Below are positions 20,474 through 29,602 of a stretch of 64,000 nt of DNA, one piece after another. The notes under the pieces were generated by a model. That model did no database searches and was not told the origin of the DNA. It was given only the letters and a program-made list of their open reading frames with translations. The position numbers and the translations under genes were made by a program. Every line of letters starts with the position of its first letter. The first letter of the stretch is position 1. Source of the stretch: an uncultured Lachnospiraceae bacterium (GTDB taxonomy: Bacteria; Bacillota; Clostridia; Lachnospirales; Lachnospiraceae); contig CANQQG010000003.1 of the NCBI GenBank assembly GCA_947625875.1, positions 34,908 through 98,907 of the forward strand. The letters are read 5' to 3'.

Positions 20474-20523
20474 CCGCCGCGTCTTTTTGGGGCATGAAAG
20501 AAAGCTCCGGAAAGACGCGGCGG
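20474..20523. terminator. Bidirectional terminator between convergent genes
   Basis: Perfect 13-bp inverted repeat CCGCCGCGTCTTT / AAAGACGCGGCGG. Confidence 0.6.
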
Positions 20524-20536
20524 GAATCTGCCCGGG

Positions 20537-21175
20537 TTAATAGCCCAGCTCTTCGCCTGTGAGGATGACATGGATGCGTCCCGGCGTCCCGCTGCGCCTT
20601 GTAATGACAATCTGGCTGCAGATGCAGTCTGCGCCAAAGCATTCTGAACAGACGCCTGTGGCCGCGCATGGCGTTTTTTTGTTTAACCGGATACAGTTTG
20701 GCGGTGTGGCCGTATTGCGGATCCGGCAGAGCGCGTCTTCGACGCTGGCTGTGATTTTGTTCATGCCGACAATCAGGACGACCTTATCCGGCCCGTAGAT
20801 CAATGCCGCCACACGATTGCCGTTGCCGTCGATATTGACAAGCTCCCCGTCGAGTGTGACCGCATTGCTGCTCATGAAATAGCAGTCCGCGCTGAATGAA
20901 TCGCGGTAGGCCTGTTTGATCTCTTCCGGCGTTTTGGCGAGGCTGCGGTCAATGAGATGGATATCGTCCCTTACTTTGAGCATATCCATGACGCCGGATT
21001 CTGATAAGGACATGGAGCCGCCGAACGATACGGTATCCTGCGGGGCGACAAGTTCGGACGCTTTTTGTACGGCTTCGGCTTTCGTTGCGCAATAATAACC
21101 GGCAATCTGGCGTCTGGCAAAGTTTTTGATGATTGTGGCTGCCTGTGTTTCATAAAAGGCCTGTTTTGGGTTCAT
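20537..21175 (-). CDS. LUD-domain (lactate utilisation, DUF162) protein
   Basis: MNPKQAFYETQAATIIKNF...VSFGGSMSLSESGV...GPDKVVLIVGMNKI; RBS upstream of start at 21175. Confidence 0.85.
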   Translation of the reverse strand: MNPKQAFYETQAATIIKNFARRQIAGYYCATKAEAVQKASELVAPQDTVSFGGSMSLSESGVMDMLKVRDDIHLIDRSLAKTPEEIKQAYRDSFSADCYFMSSNAVTLDGELVNIDGNGNRVAALIYGPDKVVLIVGMNKITASVEDALCRIRNTATPPNCIRLNKKTPCAATGVCSECFGADCICSQIVITRRSGTPGRIHVILTGEELGY

Positions 21176-21369
21176 AGTAATCCTCCTGTGTTTTCTTTTC
21201 AGTATAGGACAGGCGCGGGGAAAATACAATCTTTTTTCAGACGTCCGCGTGTTTTGGCGGCGGAAACAGATGAAAAGTTTGAATCGATATGGATTTTTAC
21301 ATACAAAGAAAAGTAGAAAATGAAATAAAAAAGTGGGGAAAATACTGGTATAAAGCCTGACGTATGTGT

Positions 21370-21413
21370 TATAATGTCCACGAAGCCTGCGGCGGGGCGT
21401 CCGCTCCCGCCGC
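21370..21413 (+). promoter_or_regulatory. Extended -10 promoter and GC-rich leader hairpin upstream of the CobW gene
   Basis: TGTTATAAT (-10 21370-21375) followed by GCGGCGGG/CCCGCCGC hairpin (21389-21413). Confidence 0.4.
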
Positions 21414-21459
21414 GGGTGATTGCAGAGACATATATTTTTAAGAAAGAAGATGTAAAGAA

Positions 21460-22740
21460 ATGACAAAGATTGACATTGTTTCAGGGTTTTTAGGCGCAGG
21501 GAAAACGACCTTCATTAAAAAGATGATCGAAGAGGTTTTCCAGGGGCAGAAGATCGTATTGATCGAAAATGAATTTGGCGAGGTCGGCATTGACGGCGGA
21601 TTTTTAAAGGATGCGGGCATTGAGATCACAGAGATGAATTCCGGCTGTATCTGCTGTTCGCTGGTAGGGGATTTCGGTAAAAATTTAAAAGAGGTTCTGG
21701 AAAAATTCCATCCGGACCGTATTTTGATCGAGCCGTCGGGCGTTGGGAAATTATCGGACGTCATGAAGTCGGTCATTGACCTGGAAAAAGAGCAGGATGT
21801 GAAATTAAATGCGCTTGTGACGGTGGTAAACGCGACAAAAGCGTCCAAGCAGATGAAAGCGTTCGGTGAGTTTTTCAATAACCAGATCGAATTTGCGACG
21901 ACGGTCGTATTGAGCCGCAGCCAGAATGCAACGCCGGAACAGCTGGAATTTTGCGTAAAGCAGATACAGGCATTAAATGAAAAGGCGGCGGTTATCACAA
22001 CGCCGTGGACGGAGATCAGCGGGGAAGCGATCTTAAAAGTCATTGAGCAGCGCGATTCCATGGAGATGGAATTGCTTGCGGAGGCGCGCCACGCAAAAGA
22101 GGCGGCGGAACACGAACATGAGCATCACCATCATGAACATGAAGAGCATGAGCATCATCAGGAACATGAGCATGAGGAGCATGGGCCGCACCATGAGCAT
22201 GAGCATGAGGAGCATGGGCCGCACCATCCGCATGAACATGAAGAACATGAGCATGGAGAACATGGGCATGGAGAACATGGGCCGCACCATGAACATGAGC
22301 ATGATGAGGAGCATGGACCGCATCATCCGCATGAGCATGGGGAACATGGGCCGCACCATGAGCATGAGGAGCATGGGCCGCATCATCCGCATGGGCATGG
22401 GGAGCAGGAACATCATCATCATCATGAACACGAAGGGCATGGACATCACCACCATCATGCGGACGAGATCTTCACAAGCTGGGGAAAGGAAACGCCGCAT
22501 AAATATGAAAAAGCGGCCATTGAGCAGGCTCTGAAAAAACTTTCAGAGACCGAAGAATATGGGGAGATCCTGCGCGCGAAGGGCATGGTTGAATCGACAG
22601 ATGGGACATGGATCTATTTTGACATGGTGCCGGGCGAATATGAGCTGCGGGACGGGCAGCCGGAATATACAGGGCGTTTATGTGTGATCGGCTGTGATCT
22701 GAAAGAAAAAGAGCTGTGTGAGTTATTCGAGCTGGCGTAA
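21460..22740 (+). CDS. CobW/P47K-family GTPase (putative metallochaperone) with long His-rich insert
   Basis: GFLGAGKTTFIKKM Walker A, ENEFGEVGIDGGFL, MNSGCICCSL metal motif. Confidence 0.93.
   Translation: MTKIDIVSGFLGAGKTTFIKKMIEEVFQGQKIVLIENEFGEVGIDGGFLKDAGIEITEMNSGCICCSLVGDFGKNLKEVLEKFHPDRILIEPSGVGKLSDVMKSVIDLEKEQDVKLNALVTVVNATKASKQMKAFGEFFNNQIEFATTVVLSRSQNATPEQLEFCVKQIQALNEKAAVITTPWTEISGEAILKVIEQRDSMEMELLAEARHAKEAAEHEHEHHHHEHEEHEHHQEHEHEEHGPHHEHEHEEHGPHHPHEHEEHEHGEHGHGEHGPHHEHEHDEEHGPHHPHEHGEHGPHHEHEEHGPHHPHGHGEQEHHHHHEHEGHGHHHHHADEIFTSWGKETPHKYEKAAIEQALKKLSETEEYGEILRAKGMVESTDGTWIYFDMVPGEYELRDGQPEYTGRLCVIGCDLKEKELCELFELA
22111..22458 (+). repeat. His-rich low-complexity coding repeat (HEHEEHGPHHPHEHGE-type units)
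   Basis: Imperfect repeats such as GAGCATGAGGAGCATGGGCCGCACCAT; encodes about 116 aa rich in His, Glu and Gly. Confidence 0.92.
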
Positions 22741-22814
22741 AAACGTATGGCGCGGGGGTTTGCGCAGAGACGGATCTGTGTAAACTGATTTTGGCAGGAA
22801 AGGAATGTGGATCC

Positions 22815-23762
22815 ATGCAGGAGGTTCCAGTATATTTATTTACCGGTTTTATGGACAGCGGGAAGACGACGCTGATCCATGAGACGCTGTATGACAATGA
22901 ATTTGGCAAAGACGCCAAAAATCTGATCATCTGCTGTGAAGACGGCGATGTGGAATATGATGAGGAAAAATTAAAGACAATCCGCGGCCATCTGGTCATG
23001 CTGGAAAACCAGGAAGAGCTGACAGAGGCAAAGCTTCGGGAACTGGATATCCGGTTCCAGCCGGATCAGGTGTTTGTGGAGTATAACGGGACATGGGAAG
23101 TCGGGCCGTTCCTGGAGATGGATCTGCCGTCCGGATGGGTGTTGGTGCAGTCGCTCGCGACGGTGGATGCGGATACGTTTGAAATGTATCTGGCGAATAT
23201 GCGCGCCATGATGATGGAGCAGATGTTTGCGGCGGACGTCGTGATCTTTAACCGCTGTGAGGAGGATACGCCAAGGGGCAAATTCCGCCGGACGGTGAAG
23301 GCGTTAAACCGCAAAGCGCAGATTGTCTATGAGTTAAAAGACGGCACGATCGATGAGCGGGAGTTAGAGGAGCTGCCGTTTGACATCCATGCGGATGTGA
23401 TCGATATTACGGACGCGGATTATGGGATCTGGTATCTGGACGCGATGGACGATCCGAAAAAATATGACGGGAAGAAGATCCATTTCCTTGGTCTGGTATA
23501 CCGGCCTGAAAATAAAATGAAAAAAGGCGTTTTTGTGCCGGGGCGGTTTGCAATGACCTGCTGCGAGGCGGATATCCAGTTTGTCGGGTTCAAATGCAAA
23601 TACGAACACGCGGAAAAGATCGCGCACCGCTCCTGGATCGACATTACCGCCGAAGTAAGGTATGAATTTGCAATGGAATATCATGGCAGGGGGCCGGTAT
23701 TATATCCGGTTTCGATTAAAGAGGCGCAAAAGCCGGAAGATGAGCTGGTATATTTTTCATAG
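22815..23762 (+). CDS. CobW-like GTPase fused to a DUF1980/TIGR03943 (YcgQ)-like C-terminal domain
   Basis: YLFTGFMDSGKTTLIHE Walker A; C-terminal KIHFLGLVYRPENKMKKGVFVPGRFAMTCCEADIQFVGFKC...WIDITAEV. Confidence 0.75.
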   Translation: MQEVPVYLFTGFMDSGKTTLIHETLYDNEFGKDAKNLIICCEDGDVEYDEEKLKTIRGHLVMLENQEELTEAKLRELDIRFQPDQVFVEYNGTWEVGPFLEMDLPSGWVLVQSLATVDADTFEMYLANMRAMMMEQMFAADVVIFNRCEEDTPRGKFRRTVKALNRKAQIVYELKDGTIDERELEELPFDIHADVIDITDADYGIWYLDAMDDPKKYDGKKIHFLGLVYRPENKMKKGVFVPGRFAMTCCEADIQFVGFKCKYEHAEKIAHRSWIDITAEVRYEFAMEYHGRGPVLYPVSIKEAQKPEDELVYFS

Positions 23763-23846
23763 GTATTGCTATTTCGGCTGTTTTCGATTATGATAAAAAG
23801 CGTTGTGTGCGATCTGTTTGCCATAAAGAAAAAGTGGAGGTTTGAG

Positions 23847-24737
23847 ATGTATCCAATAGTGAAAAAAGAGCTTCTGGCAGATAAAATCTATCTGATGGAC
23901 GTCGAGGCGCCGCGTGTGGCGTCTTCCTGTCTGCCGGGGCAGTTTGTGATCGTCCGGATGGATGAAACGGGTGAGCGTATCCCGCTTACGATCTGTGATT
24001 ATGATAAGGAAAAAGGGACGGTGACGATCGTCTTCCAGACGGTCGGCGCGTCTACCGAGCGGATGAAGGATCTGAATGTCGGCGACAGTTTCCGCGATTT
24101 CGTAGGGCCGCTGGGCTGTCCGTCGGAATTGTGCATAGAGAAAAATCTGGAAGAGACGAAAAAGAAAAAAATCGTGTTTATCGCGGGCGGCGTGGGGACT
24201 GCGCCGGTCTATCCGCAGGTAAAATGGTTAAAGGAACATGGCGTGGACTGTGACGTGATCATGGGCTCCCGCACCAAAGATCTGCTGTTTTACGTAGAGG
24301 AGATGCGGAAGGTTGCGGCAAATCTGTATGTGACGACGGATGACGGTACATACGGTTTCCATGGAATGGGGACAAACCAGCTGCAGGAGCTTGTAGATAA
24401 CGGAAAGGTTTACGACCACTGCGTAGCGATCGGGCCGATGATCATGATGAAATTTGTCTGCCTGTTGACGAAACAGCTGGGAATCCATACGATTGTATCC
24501 ATGAACCCGATCATGGTGGATGGAACCGGTATGTGCGGCGCATGCCGTCTGGTCGTCGGCGGCCAGGTGAAGTTTGCCTGTGTGGACGGGCCGGAATTTG
24601 ACGGCCATCTCGTAGATTTTGACCAGGCGATGAAACGGCAGCAGCAATATAAGACACAGGAAGGCCGGGCAATGCTCAAATTGCAGGAGGGCGATACCCA
24701 CCATGGCGGATGTGGAAATTGCGGAGGTGACAAATAA
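23847..24737 (+). CDS. Sulfide/dihydroorotate dehydrogenase-like FAD/NAD-binding subunit (NfnA-like)
   Basis: GQFVIVRMDETGERIPLTICDYD, AGGVGTAPVYPQVKWLKE, MCGACRLVVGGQVKFACVDGPEFDGH. Confidence 0.92.
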   Translation: MYPIVKKELLADKIYLMDVEAPRVASSCLPGQFVIVRMDETGERIPLTICDYDKEKGTVTIVFQTVGASTERMKDLNVGDSFRDFVGPLGCPSELCIEKNLEETKKKKIVFIAGGVGTAPVYPQVKWLKEHGVDCDVIMGSRTKDLLFYVEEMRKVAANLYVTTDDGTYGFHGMGTNQLQELVDNGKVYDHCVAIGPMIMMKFVCLLTKQLGIHTIVSMNPIMVDGTGMCGACRLVVGGQVKFACVDGPEFDGHLVDFDQAMKRQQQYKTQEGRAMLKLQEGDTHHGGCGNCGGDK

Positions 24738-26125
24738 TGGATGTAATGAAAAGAGTGCCGATCAAGGAGCAGGAGCCGCAGGTTCGGGCGAAAAATTTTG
24801 AGGAAGTCTGTCTGGGCTATAATAAAGAAGAGGCGATGGAAGAGGCGTCCAGATGCTTAAACTGTAAAAATGCGCAGTGCATAAAAGGATGTCCGGTCTC
24901 CATTAATATACCGGCCTTTATCGAGCAGGCAAAAGCCGGAGATATAGAAAAAGCGTATCAGGTGATATCGGAGGCGTCCGCGCTCCCGGCGGTCTGCGGA
25001 CGCGTGTGCCCGCAGGAGTCCCAGTGTGAGGGGAAATGTATCCGCGGCGTCAAAGGCGAGCCGGTGTCGATCGGCAAATTAGAGCGTTTTGTAGCCGACT
25101 GGGCGAGGGAAAACGGCGTGAAGCCGGCAGCCGCAGCTGAAAAGAACGGGCGTAAGGTCGCAGTGATCGGATCCGGCCCTGCAGGGCTTACCTGCGCGGG
25201 GGATCTGGCAAAGCTTGGCTATGACGTGACGATCTTTGAGGCGCTGCATGAAGCGGGCGGCGTGCTGGTCTACGGCATACCGGAATTCCGTCTGCCGAAG
25301 GACGCGGTCGTTGCCAGGGAAGTGGAAAATGTAAAAGCGCTCGGCGTAAAAATTGAGACAAATGTTGTAGTCGGAAAAGCCGTTACGATCGATGACCTGA
25401 TGGATAAAGAGGGCTTTGAAGCGGTATTTATCGGTTCCGGCGCGGGGCTGCCGAGGTTTATGGGCATACCGGGCGAGCAGGCGAACGGCGTATTTTCGGC
25501 AAATGAGTTTTTGACGCGCAATAACCTGATGAAGGCATTTAAGGATTATGACACGCCGATCTCAGAAGGCAAAAAAGTAGTTGTCGTCGGCGGCGGAAAC
25601 GTGGCGATGGACGCTGCAAGGACGGCGCTGCGTCTCGGCGCGGAAGTGCATATCGTATACCGCAGGAGCGAAGCGGAGCTTCCGGCAAGGGCGGAAGAGG
25701 TGCATCATGCGAAGGAAGAGGGCATTATCTTTGACCTGCTGCAGAACCCGACCGAGATTTTAGTGGATGAGAACGGCTGGGTAAAAGGGATCCGCATTAT
25801 TAAAATGGAGCTTGGGGAGCCGGACGAATCCGGAAGGAGAAGCCCGATTGAAATACCGGGTTCTGAGTATGAGATCGATTGCGATACGGTGATCATGTCG
25901 CTTGGCACATCGCCGAACCCGCTGATCTCTTCTACGACGGAAGGGCTGGATATCAACCGCAGGAAATGTATCATAGCGGAAGAAGCGACGGGCCAGACGT
26001 CCCGGCCGGGCGTATTTGCAGGCGGGGACGCGGTGACGGGCGCGGCGACGGTGATCCTTGCCATGGGCGCGGGGAAAGCCGCTGCAAAAGGCATTCATGA
26101 ATATCTGACAGGTAAGGGCAATTAG
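24737..26125 (+). CDS. gltA: NADPH-dependent glutamate synthase-type oxidoreductase (NfnB/GltA-like)
   Basis: CLNCKNAQCIKGCPVSINIPAFI, GSGPAGLTCAGDLAKLGYDVTIFEA; 1-bp overlap with the upstream gene. Confidence 0.93.
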   Translation: MDVMKRVPIKEQEPQVRAKNFEEVCLGYNKEEAMEEASRCLNCKNAQCIKGCPVSINIPAFIEQAKAGDIEKAYQVISEASALPAVCGRVCPQESQCEGKCIRGVKGEPVSIGKLERFVADWARENGVKPAAAAEKNGRKVAVIGSGPAGLTCAGDLAKLGYDVTIFEALHEAGGVLVYGIPEFRLPKDAVVAREVENVKALGVKIETNVVVGKAVTIDDLMDKEGFEAVFIGSGAGLPRFMGIPGEQANGVFSANEFLTRNNLMKAFKDYDTPISEGKKVVVVGGGNVAMDAARTALRLGAEVHIVYRRSEAELPARAEEVHHAKEEGIIFDLLQNPTEILVDENGWVKGIRIIKMELGEPDESGRRSPIEIPGSEYEIDCDTVIMSLGTSPNPLISSTTEGLDINRRKCIIAEEATGQTSRPGVFAGGDAVTGAATVILAMGAGKAAAKGIHEYLTGKGN

Positions 26126-26171
26126 GGGGATTTTGCCACAGACTGCCGGATCGCGGAAAAATGAAAAGATT

Positions 26172-26201
26172 AAGGGAGACAGTCACAAAACGTCTCCCTT
26201 A
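26172..26201. terminator. Strong hairpin after gltA
   Basis: TTAAGGGAGAC agtcacaaaac GTCTCCCTTAA, without a long T-run. Confidence 0.45.
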
Positions 26202-26227
26202 AAATCTACATGGGCAAGAGGATAATT

Positions 26228-29122
26228 ATGAAGTATTTTTTTGCAGGATGTTTATTTGTCGCGTTTGTTCTGGCCTGTTATTACGGCTTGCAGATGAGCC
26301 GCACCATTGGAAAAAAATATAAGGAAAACAGCCTGTTTGCAGTGTTTTGTTTTGCGAGCGCGATATGGAGCCTGGGGTATGGCCTGCTCATTTTACAGAC
26401 CGATCCGGGGAAGGCGTTTTTCTGCCGCACGATCGGAATGGCGGGCATTGACCTGTATATCATCATGGTGCAGATGCTGGTATGCCATTTGTCTGGCATT
26501 GAGCGGTGGAAGAGCCGCCTGTTTAACTGGATCGCCTGTCTCAGCATCCCGGTCGGCATTCTTGCGGTGTTAAGCAACCATGCCATTTATCAGATCGGCG
26601 CGCAGGGGATGACCTGGTATTTTAAGCCGCATATTTTTAATCTGGTATATACGCTGTATTATATCGTCGTCTCGCTCAATGTCGCGGGGCTGACGCTTTA
26701 TATGGCGTGCGCTTCCGGCCCGAAGCGGCTGCGGGCGTTTGGCAGGCAGTTTCTGGCGGCGGAGGCGCTGAATGCGTTTGGCATGGTGTTTGTGACGGTT
26801 TTCCCGCTTTTGGGGAAACCCGCGATTCCGGGCAGCGCGATCACGCAGTTTTTTGGGCTGCTTGTGCTTTATCATGCGGTTTCTACGATCAACCGTTCGC
26901 GGATTACGATTGAAAATATGTCCGGATATATTTATAACTCGCTTGCAATGCCGGTCATTGTGTACGATTCGGATCTGTTGATCCGGATCATGAATGACGC
27001 GGCGGCGTCTTTTTTCCACGTCGAGCGGGGCGTTGACCGGCGGGAGGGCTGTGCGCTCCCGAATCTGTTTGAACTGGATAAGGAGGCTGCGTTTTTCTTT
27101 GAAGGGAACCATCAGGACATTGATGCGGTGTGCCGGATCAACCGCGTGCCCTGCAGCCTTGGGATCAGCAAGATCTTTGACCCTTACGGGGATGTGATCG
27201 GGTATATCATCATTGTTACGGATCTGTCGGAGCGCGTGAAGACGGTGCAGAAGCTGGAAGAGGCGATTGCGGAGGCGGAGGCGGCAAACCATGCGAAGCG
27301 GACGTTCCTTGCGAATATGTCGCATGAGATCCGCACGCCGATGAATGCGATCGTCGGGTTTTCGGAGCTGGTGCTGAAGATGAATCCGGAGAAACAGGTG
27401 CGCAGCTATGTGGAGGATATAAAAACAGCGTCCCACAACCTGCTTGCCATTGTAAATGAGGTGTTGGATTTTTCCAAGATCGAATCTGCGAAAATGGAGC
27501 TGGTCCGCAATAATTATTATACGGCGAGCCTGTTTAATGATGTCTTTTCGATTATTGATATGCAGGCGCAGGCTAAGGGGCTCGATTTCCATATGGAGGT
27601 TGCGCCGGACGTCCCGAATGCATTATATGGGGATAAAACGCGGGTGCGCGGCATTCTGATCAATCTTTTGAATAATGCGGTGAAATATACGCAGGAGGGG
27701 CGCGTCTCGCTGGAGGTTTCCGTCCTTGAGAAATATGCGGGCAATGTTTCCCTGGAATTTAAAGTGTCAGACACCGGAATCGGGATCCATGAAGAGGAAA
27801 AACAGCGGCTGTTTGACAGTTTTTCCCAGATGGACCAGCGGATGCATGACGGCGTGGAGGGGACGGGGCTCGGACTTGCCATTGTAAAGGGTTATGTGGA
27901 GCTGATGGGCGGCACGATCGCGGTGGAGAGCAAATACGGGGAAGGCTCGGTATTTACGGTCGCGCTGCGCCAGAAGGTCGTCGACGACAGCCCGCTGAAC
28001 CTGTCTTATGCGCGGGAAGAGAGCAGCCAGGGGGAATCGTCGATCGGCAGCTTAAAGATATCGGGGATCGATGCGCTTGTGGTCGATGATAACCAGATTA
28101 ATTTAAAGGTTGCGGCGAGCAGCCTGCGGCTGTACGGGCTTCATGTCGACGTTGCGTCCGGCGGGCAGGAGGCTGTGGATCTGTGCGGCAGGAATCATTA
28201 CAGGATTATTTTTATGGATCAGATGATGCCGCAGGTCGACGGGATCGAAGCCATGAAACGGATACGGAAGCTGGATGATTATTACAGCTCCGGCGCCTGT
28301 ACGATCATCGTCCTTACGGCAAACGCGGTCAGCGGCGCAAGGACGAAGCTGTTAGAAGAAGGGTTTGACGAATACCTGGGCAAGCCGATGAATTTTAAAC
28401 AGTTAGAGCGGCTGTTTTACCAGTTTTTGCCGAGGGAGAGCATTACGCTCTGCGAAAAAGAGGAACCGGATACGGCGGAAGCGGACGGGAAGCAGGCGGA
28501 GCTTGCAAAGCTGCAGGATATGCTGCCGCAGATTGACGCGGCGCAGGGCGTCGCAAACTGCGGCGGGCAGCTGGAGGATTATCTGAGTATCTTGCAGATG
28601 ATCTTTACGGAGGGCGCCGGCCAGCTGAAGGAATTGCGGGATTTGCAGCGGGAAGGGAATTATAAGGACTATACGGTTAAGATCCATGCCATGAAAGGCA
28701 GTTCCTTAAATATCGGCGCAAGACGGCTCTCAGAGCTGGCGCGCGCGCAGGAACTGTCCGGAAAAGCGGGCGAATATGCGTTTATTGATGAGCATATGGA
28801 AGAATTCCTTACGGAGTACGGGCAGTTTCTCGCAAGCGTGCGCGCGGTTTTAGAGGAATACCGGATTTCGGTGGAGCCGGAGGATACGGACGGGGAACAG
28901 GCAGTCCTGACGAAGGAGGATATACATAAGATCTTATCGGACATCAGAGAAAGCATCGGGGCGTTTGATTTTGCAACGGCGGCGTCTTTTATCCGCGGCG
29001 TGGAAAAGGGCAGGCTGTCCGAAGCGGATGAGGCGTTGTTTGCAGATATCAGCCGGTGGATGGAGGAAATGGAAACGGAAAAGATAGAAGAATTGATTGA
29101 TCGGTATATGGCTGCCGGATGA
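26228..29122 (+). CDS. Hybrid histidine kinase: 7TM - PAS - HisKA - HATPase - REC - Hpt
   Basis: [53 protein letters not shown] Hpt motif. Confidence 0.92.
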   Translation: MKYFFAGCLFVAFVLACYYGLQMSRTIGKKYKENSLFAVFCFASAIWSLGYGLLILQTDPGKAFFCRTIGMAGIDLYIIMVQMLVCHLSGIERWKSRLFNWIACLSIPVGILAVLSNHAIYQIGAQGMTWYFKPHIFNLVYTLYYIVVSLNVAGLTLYMACASGPKRLRAFGRQFLAAEALNAFGMVFVTVFPLLGKPAIPGSAITQFFGLLVLYHAVSTINRSRITIENMSGYIYNSLAMPVIVYDSDLLIRIMNDAAASFFHVERGVDRREGCALPNLFELDKEAAFFFEGNHQDIDAVCRINRVPCSLGISKIFDPYGDVIGYIIIVTDLSERVKTVQKLEEAIAEAEAANHAKRTFLANMSHEIRTPMNAIVGFSELVLKMNPEKQVRSYVEDIKTASHNLLAIVNEVLDFSKIESAKMELVRNNYYTASLFNDVFSIIDMQAQAKGLDFHMEVAPDVPNALYGDKTRVRGILINLLNNAVKYTQEGRVSLEVSVLEKYAGNVSLEFKVSDTGIGIHEEEKQRLFDSFSQMDQRMHDGVEGTGLGLAIVKGYVELMGGTIAVESKYGEGSVFTVALRQKVVDDSPLNLSYAREESSQGESSIGSLKISGIDALVVDDNQINLKVAASSLRLYGLHVDVASGGQEAVDLCGRNHYRIIFMDQMMPQVDGIEAMKRIRKLDDYYSSGACTIIVLTANAVSGARTKLLEEGFDEYLGKPMNFKQLERLFYQFLPRESITLCEKEEPDTAEADGKQAELAKLQDMLPQIDAAQGVANCGGQLEDYLSILQMIFTEGAGQLKELRDLQREGNYKDYTVKIHAMKGSSLNIGARRLSELARAQELSGKAGEYAFIDEHMEEFLTEYGQFLASVRAVLEEYRISVEPEDTDGEQAVLTKEDIHKILSDIRESIGAFDFATAASFIRGVEKGRLSEADEALFADISRWMEEMETEKIEELIDRYMAAG

Positions 29123-29141
29123 AGGAGTGGGATCAGCGGAG

Positions 29142-29561
29142 ATGGAGACAAGATTATTTAAGAAGCTGCCAAAAGAAGCGCAGGAGATACGGACGAAGGT
29201 TTTTGTGGAAGAACAGGGGTTTGCGGAAGAATTTGATGATATTGATGCAATCGCGCTTCATCTTGTGGTTTTTGACAGAGGGGCTCCTGTAGCTGCGTGC
29301 AGGATTTACTGGGCGGAAGAGAAGGGCATGTATATCGTGGGCCGGATCGCTGTGCTGCCGCAGTACCGGGGGATGCATGTCGGCGCGGATATCCTTTCGG
29401 AAGCCGAAGCGCAGGTCGTTAAGCTGGGCGGACGGGAGCTGTATCTCCATGCGCAGTGTCGGGCCAGCGCGTTTTATGAAAAACAGGGCTACCGTAAAAT
29501 GGGGACGGTGGAGCTGGAGCAGGGATGCCCGCACACATGGATGTTTAAAAAGCTGGCGTAG
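29142..29561 (+). CDS. GNAT family N-acetyltransferase
   Basis: RTKVFVEEQGFAEEFDDIDAIALHLVV...VGRIAVLPQYRGMHVGADIL. Confidence 0.9.
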   Translation: METRLFKKLPKEAQEIRTKVFVEEQGFAEEFDDIDAIALHLVVFDRGAPVAACRIYWAEEKGMYIVGRIAVLPQYRGMHVGADILSEAEAQVVKLGGRELYLHAQCRASAFYEKQGYRKMGTVELEQGCPHTWMFKKLA

Positions 29562-29602
29562 GCTTTGCGTCAAATGATCAGACAGGTTTGTGGAGGGGAC
29601 AG

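Noticed and set aside
22111-22458. CRISPR-like short regular repeats
   Set aside because: Repeats are in-frame, imperfect, without spacers, and encode the His-rich insert.
22033-22500. 155-aa Met-rich minus-strand ORF
   Set aside because: Artefact of reading CAT (His) codons of the CobW insert in reverse as ATG.
26570-27592. 340-aa minus-strand ORF opposite the hybrid kinase
   Set aside because: Arg/His-rich shadow ORF inside a real CDS.
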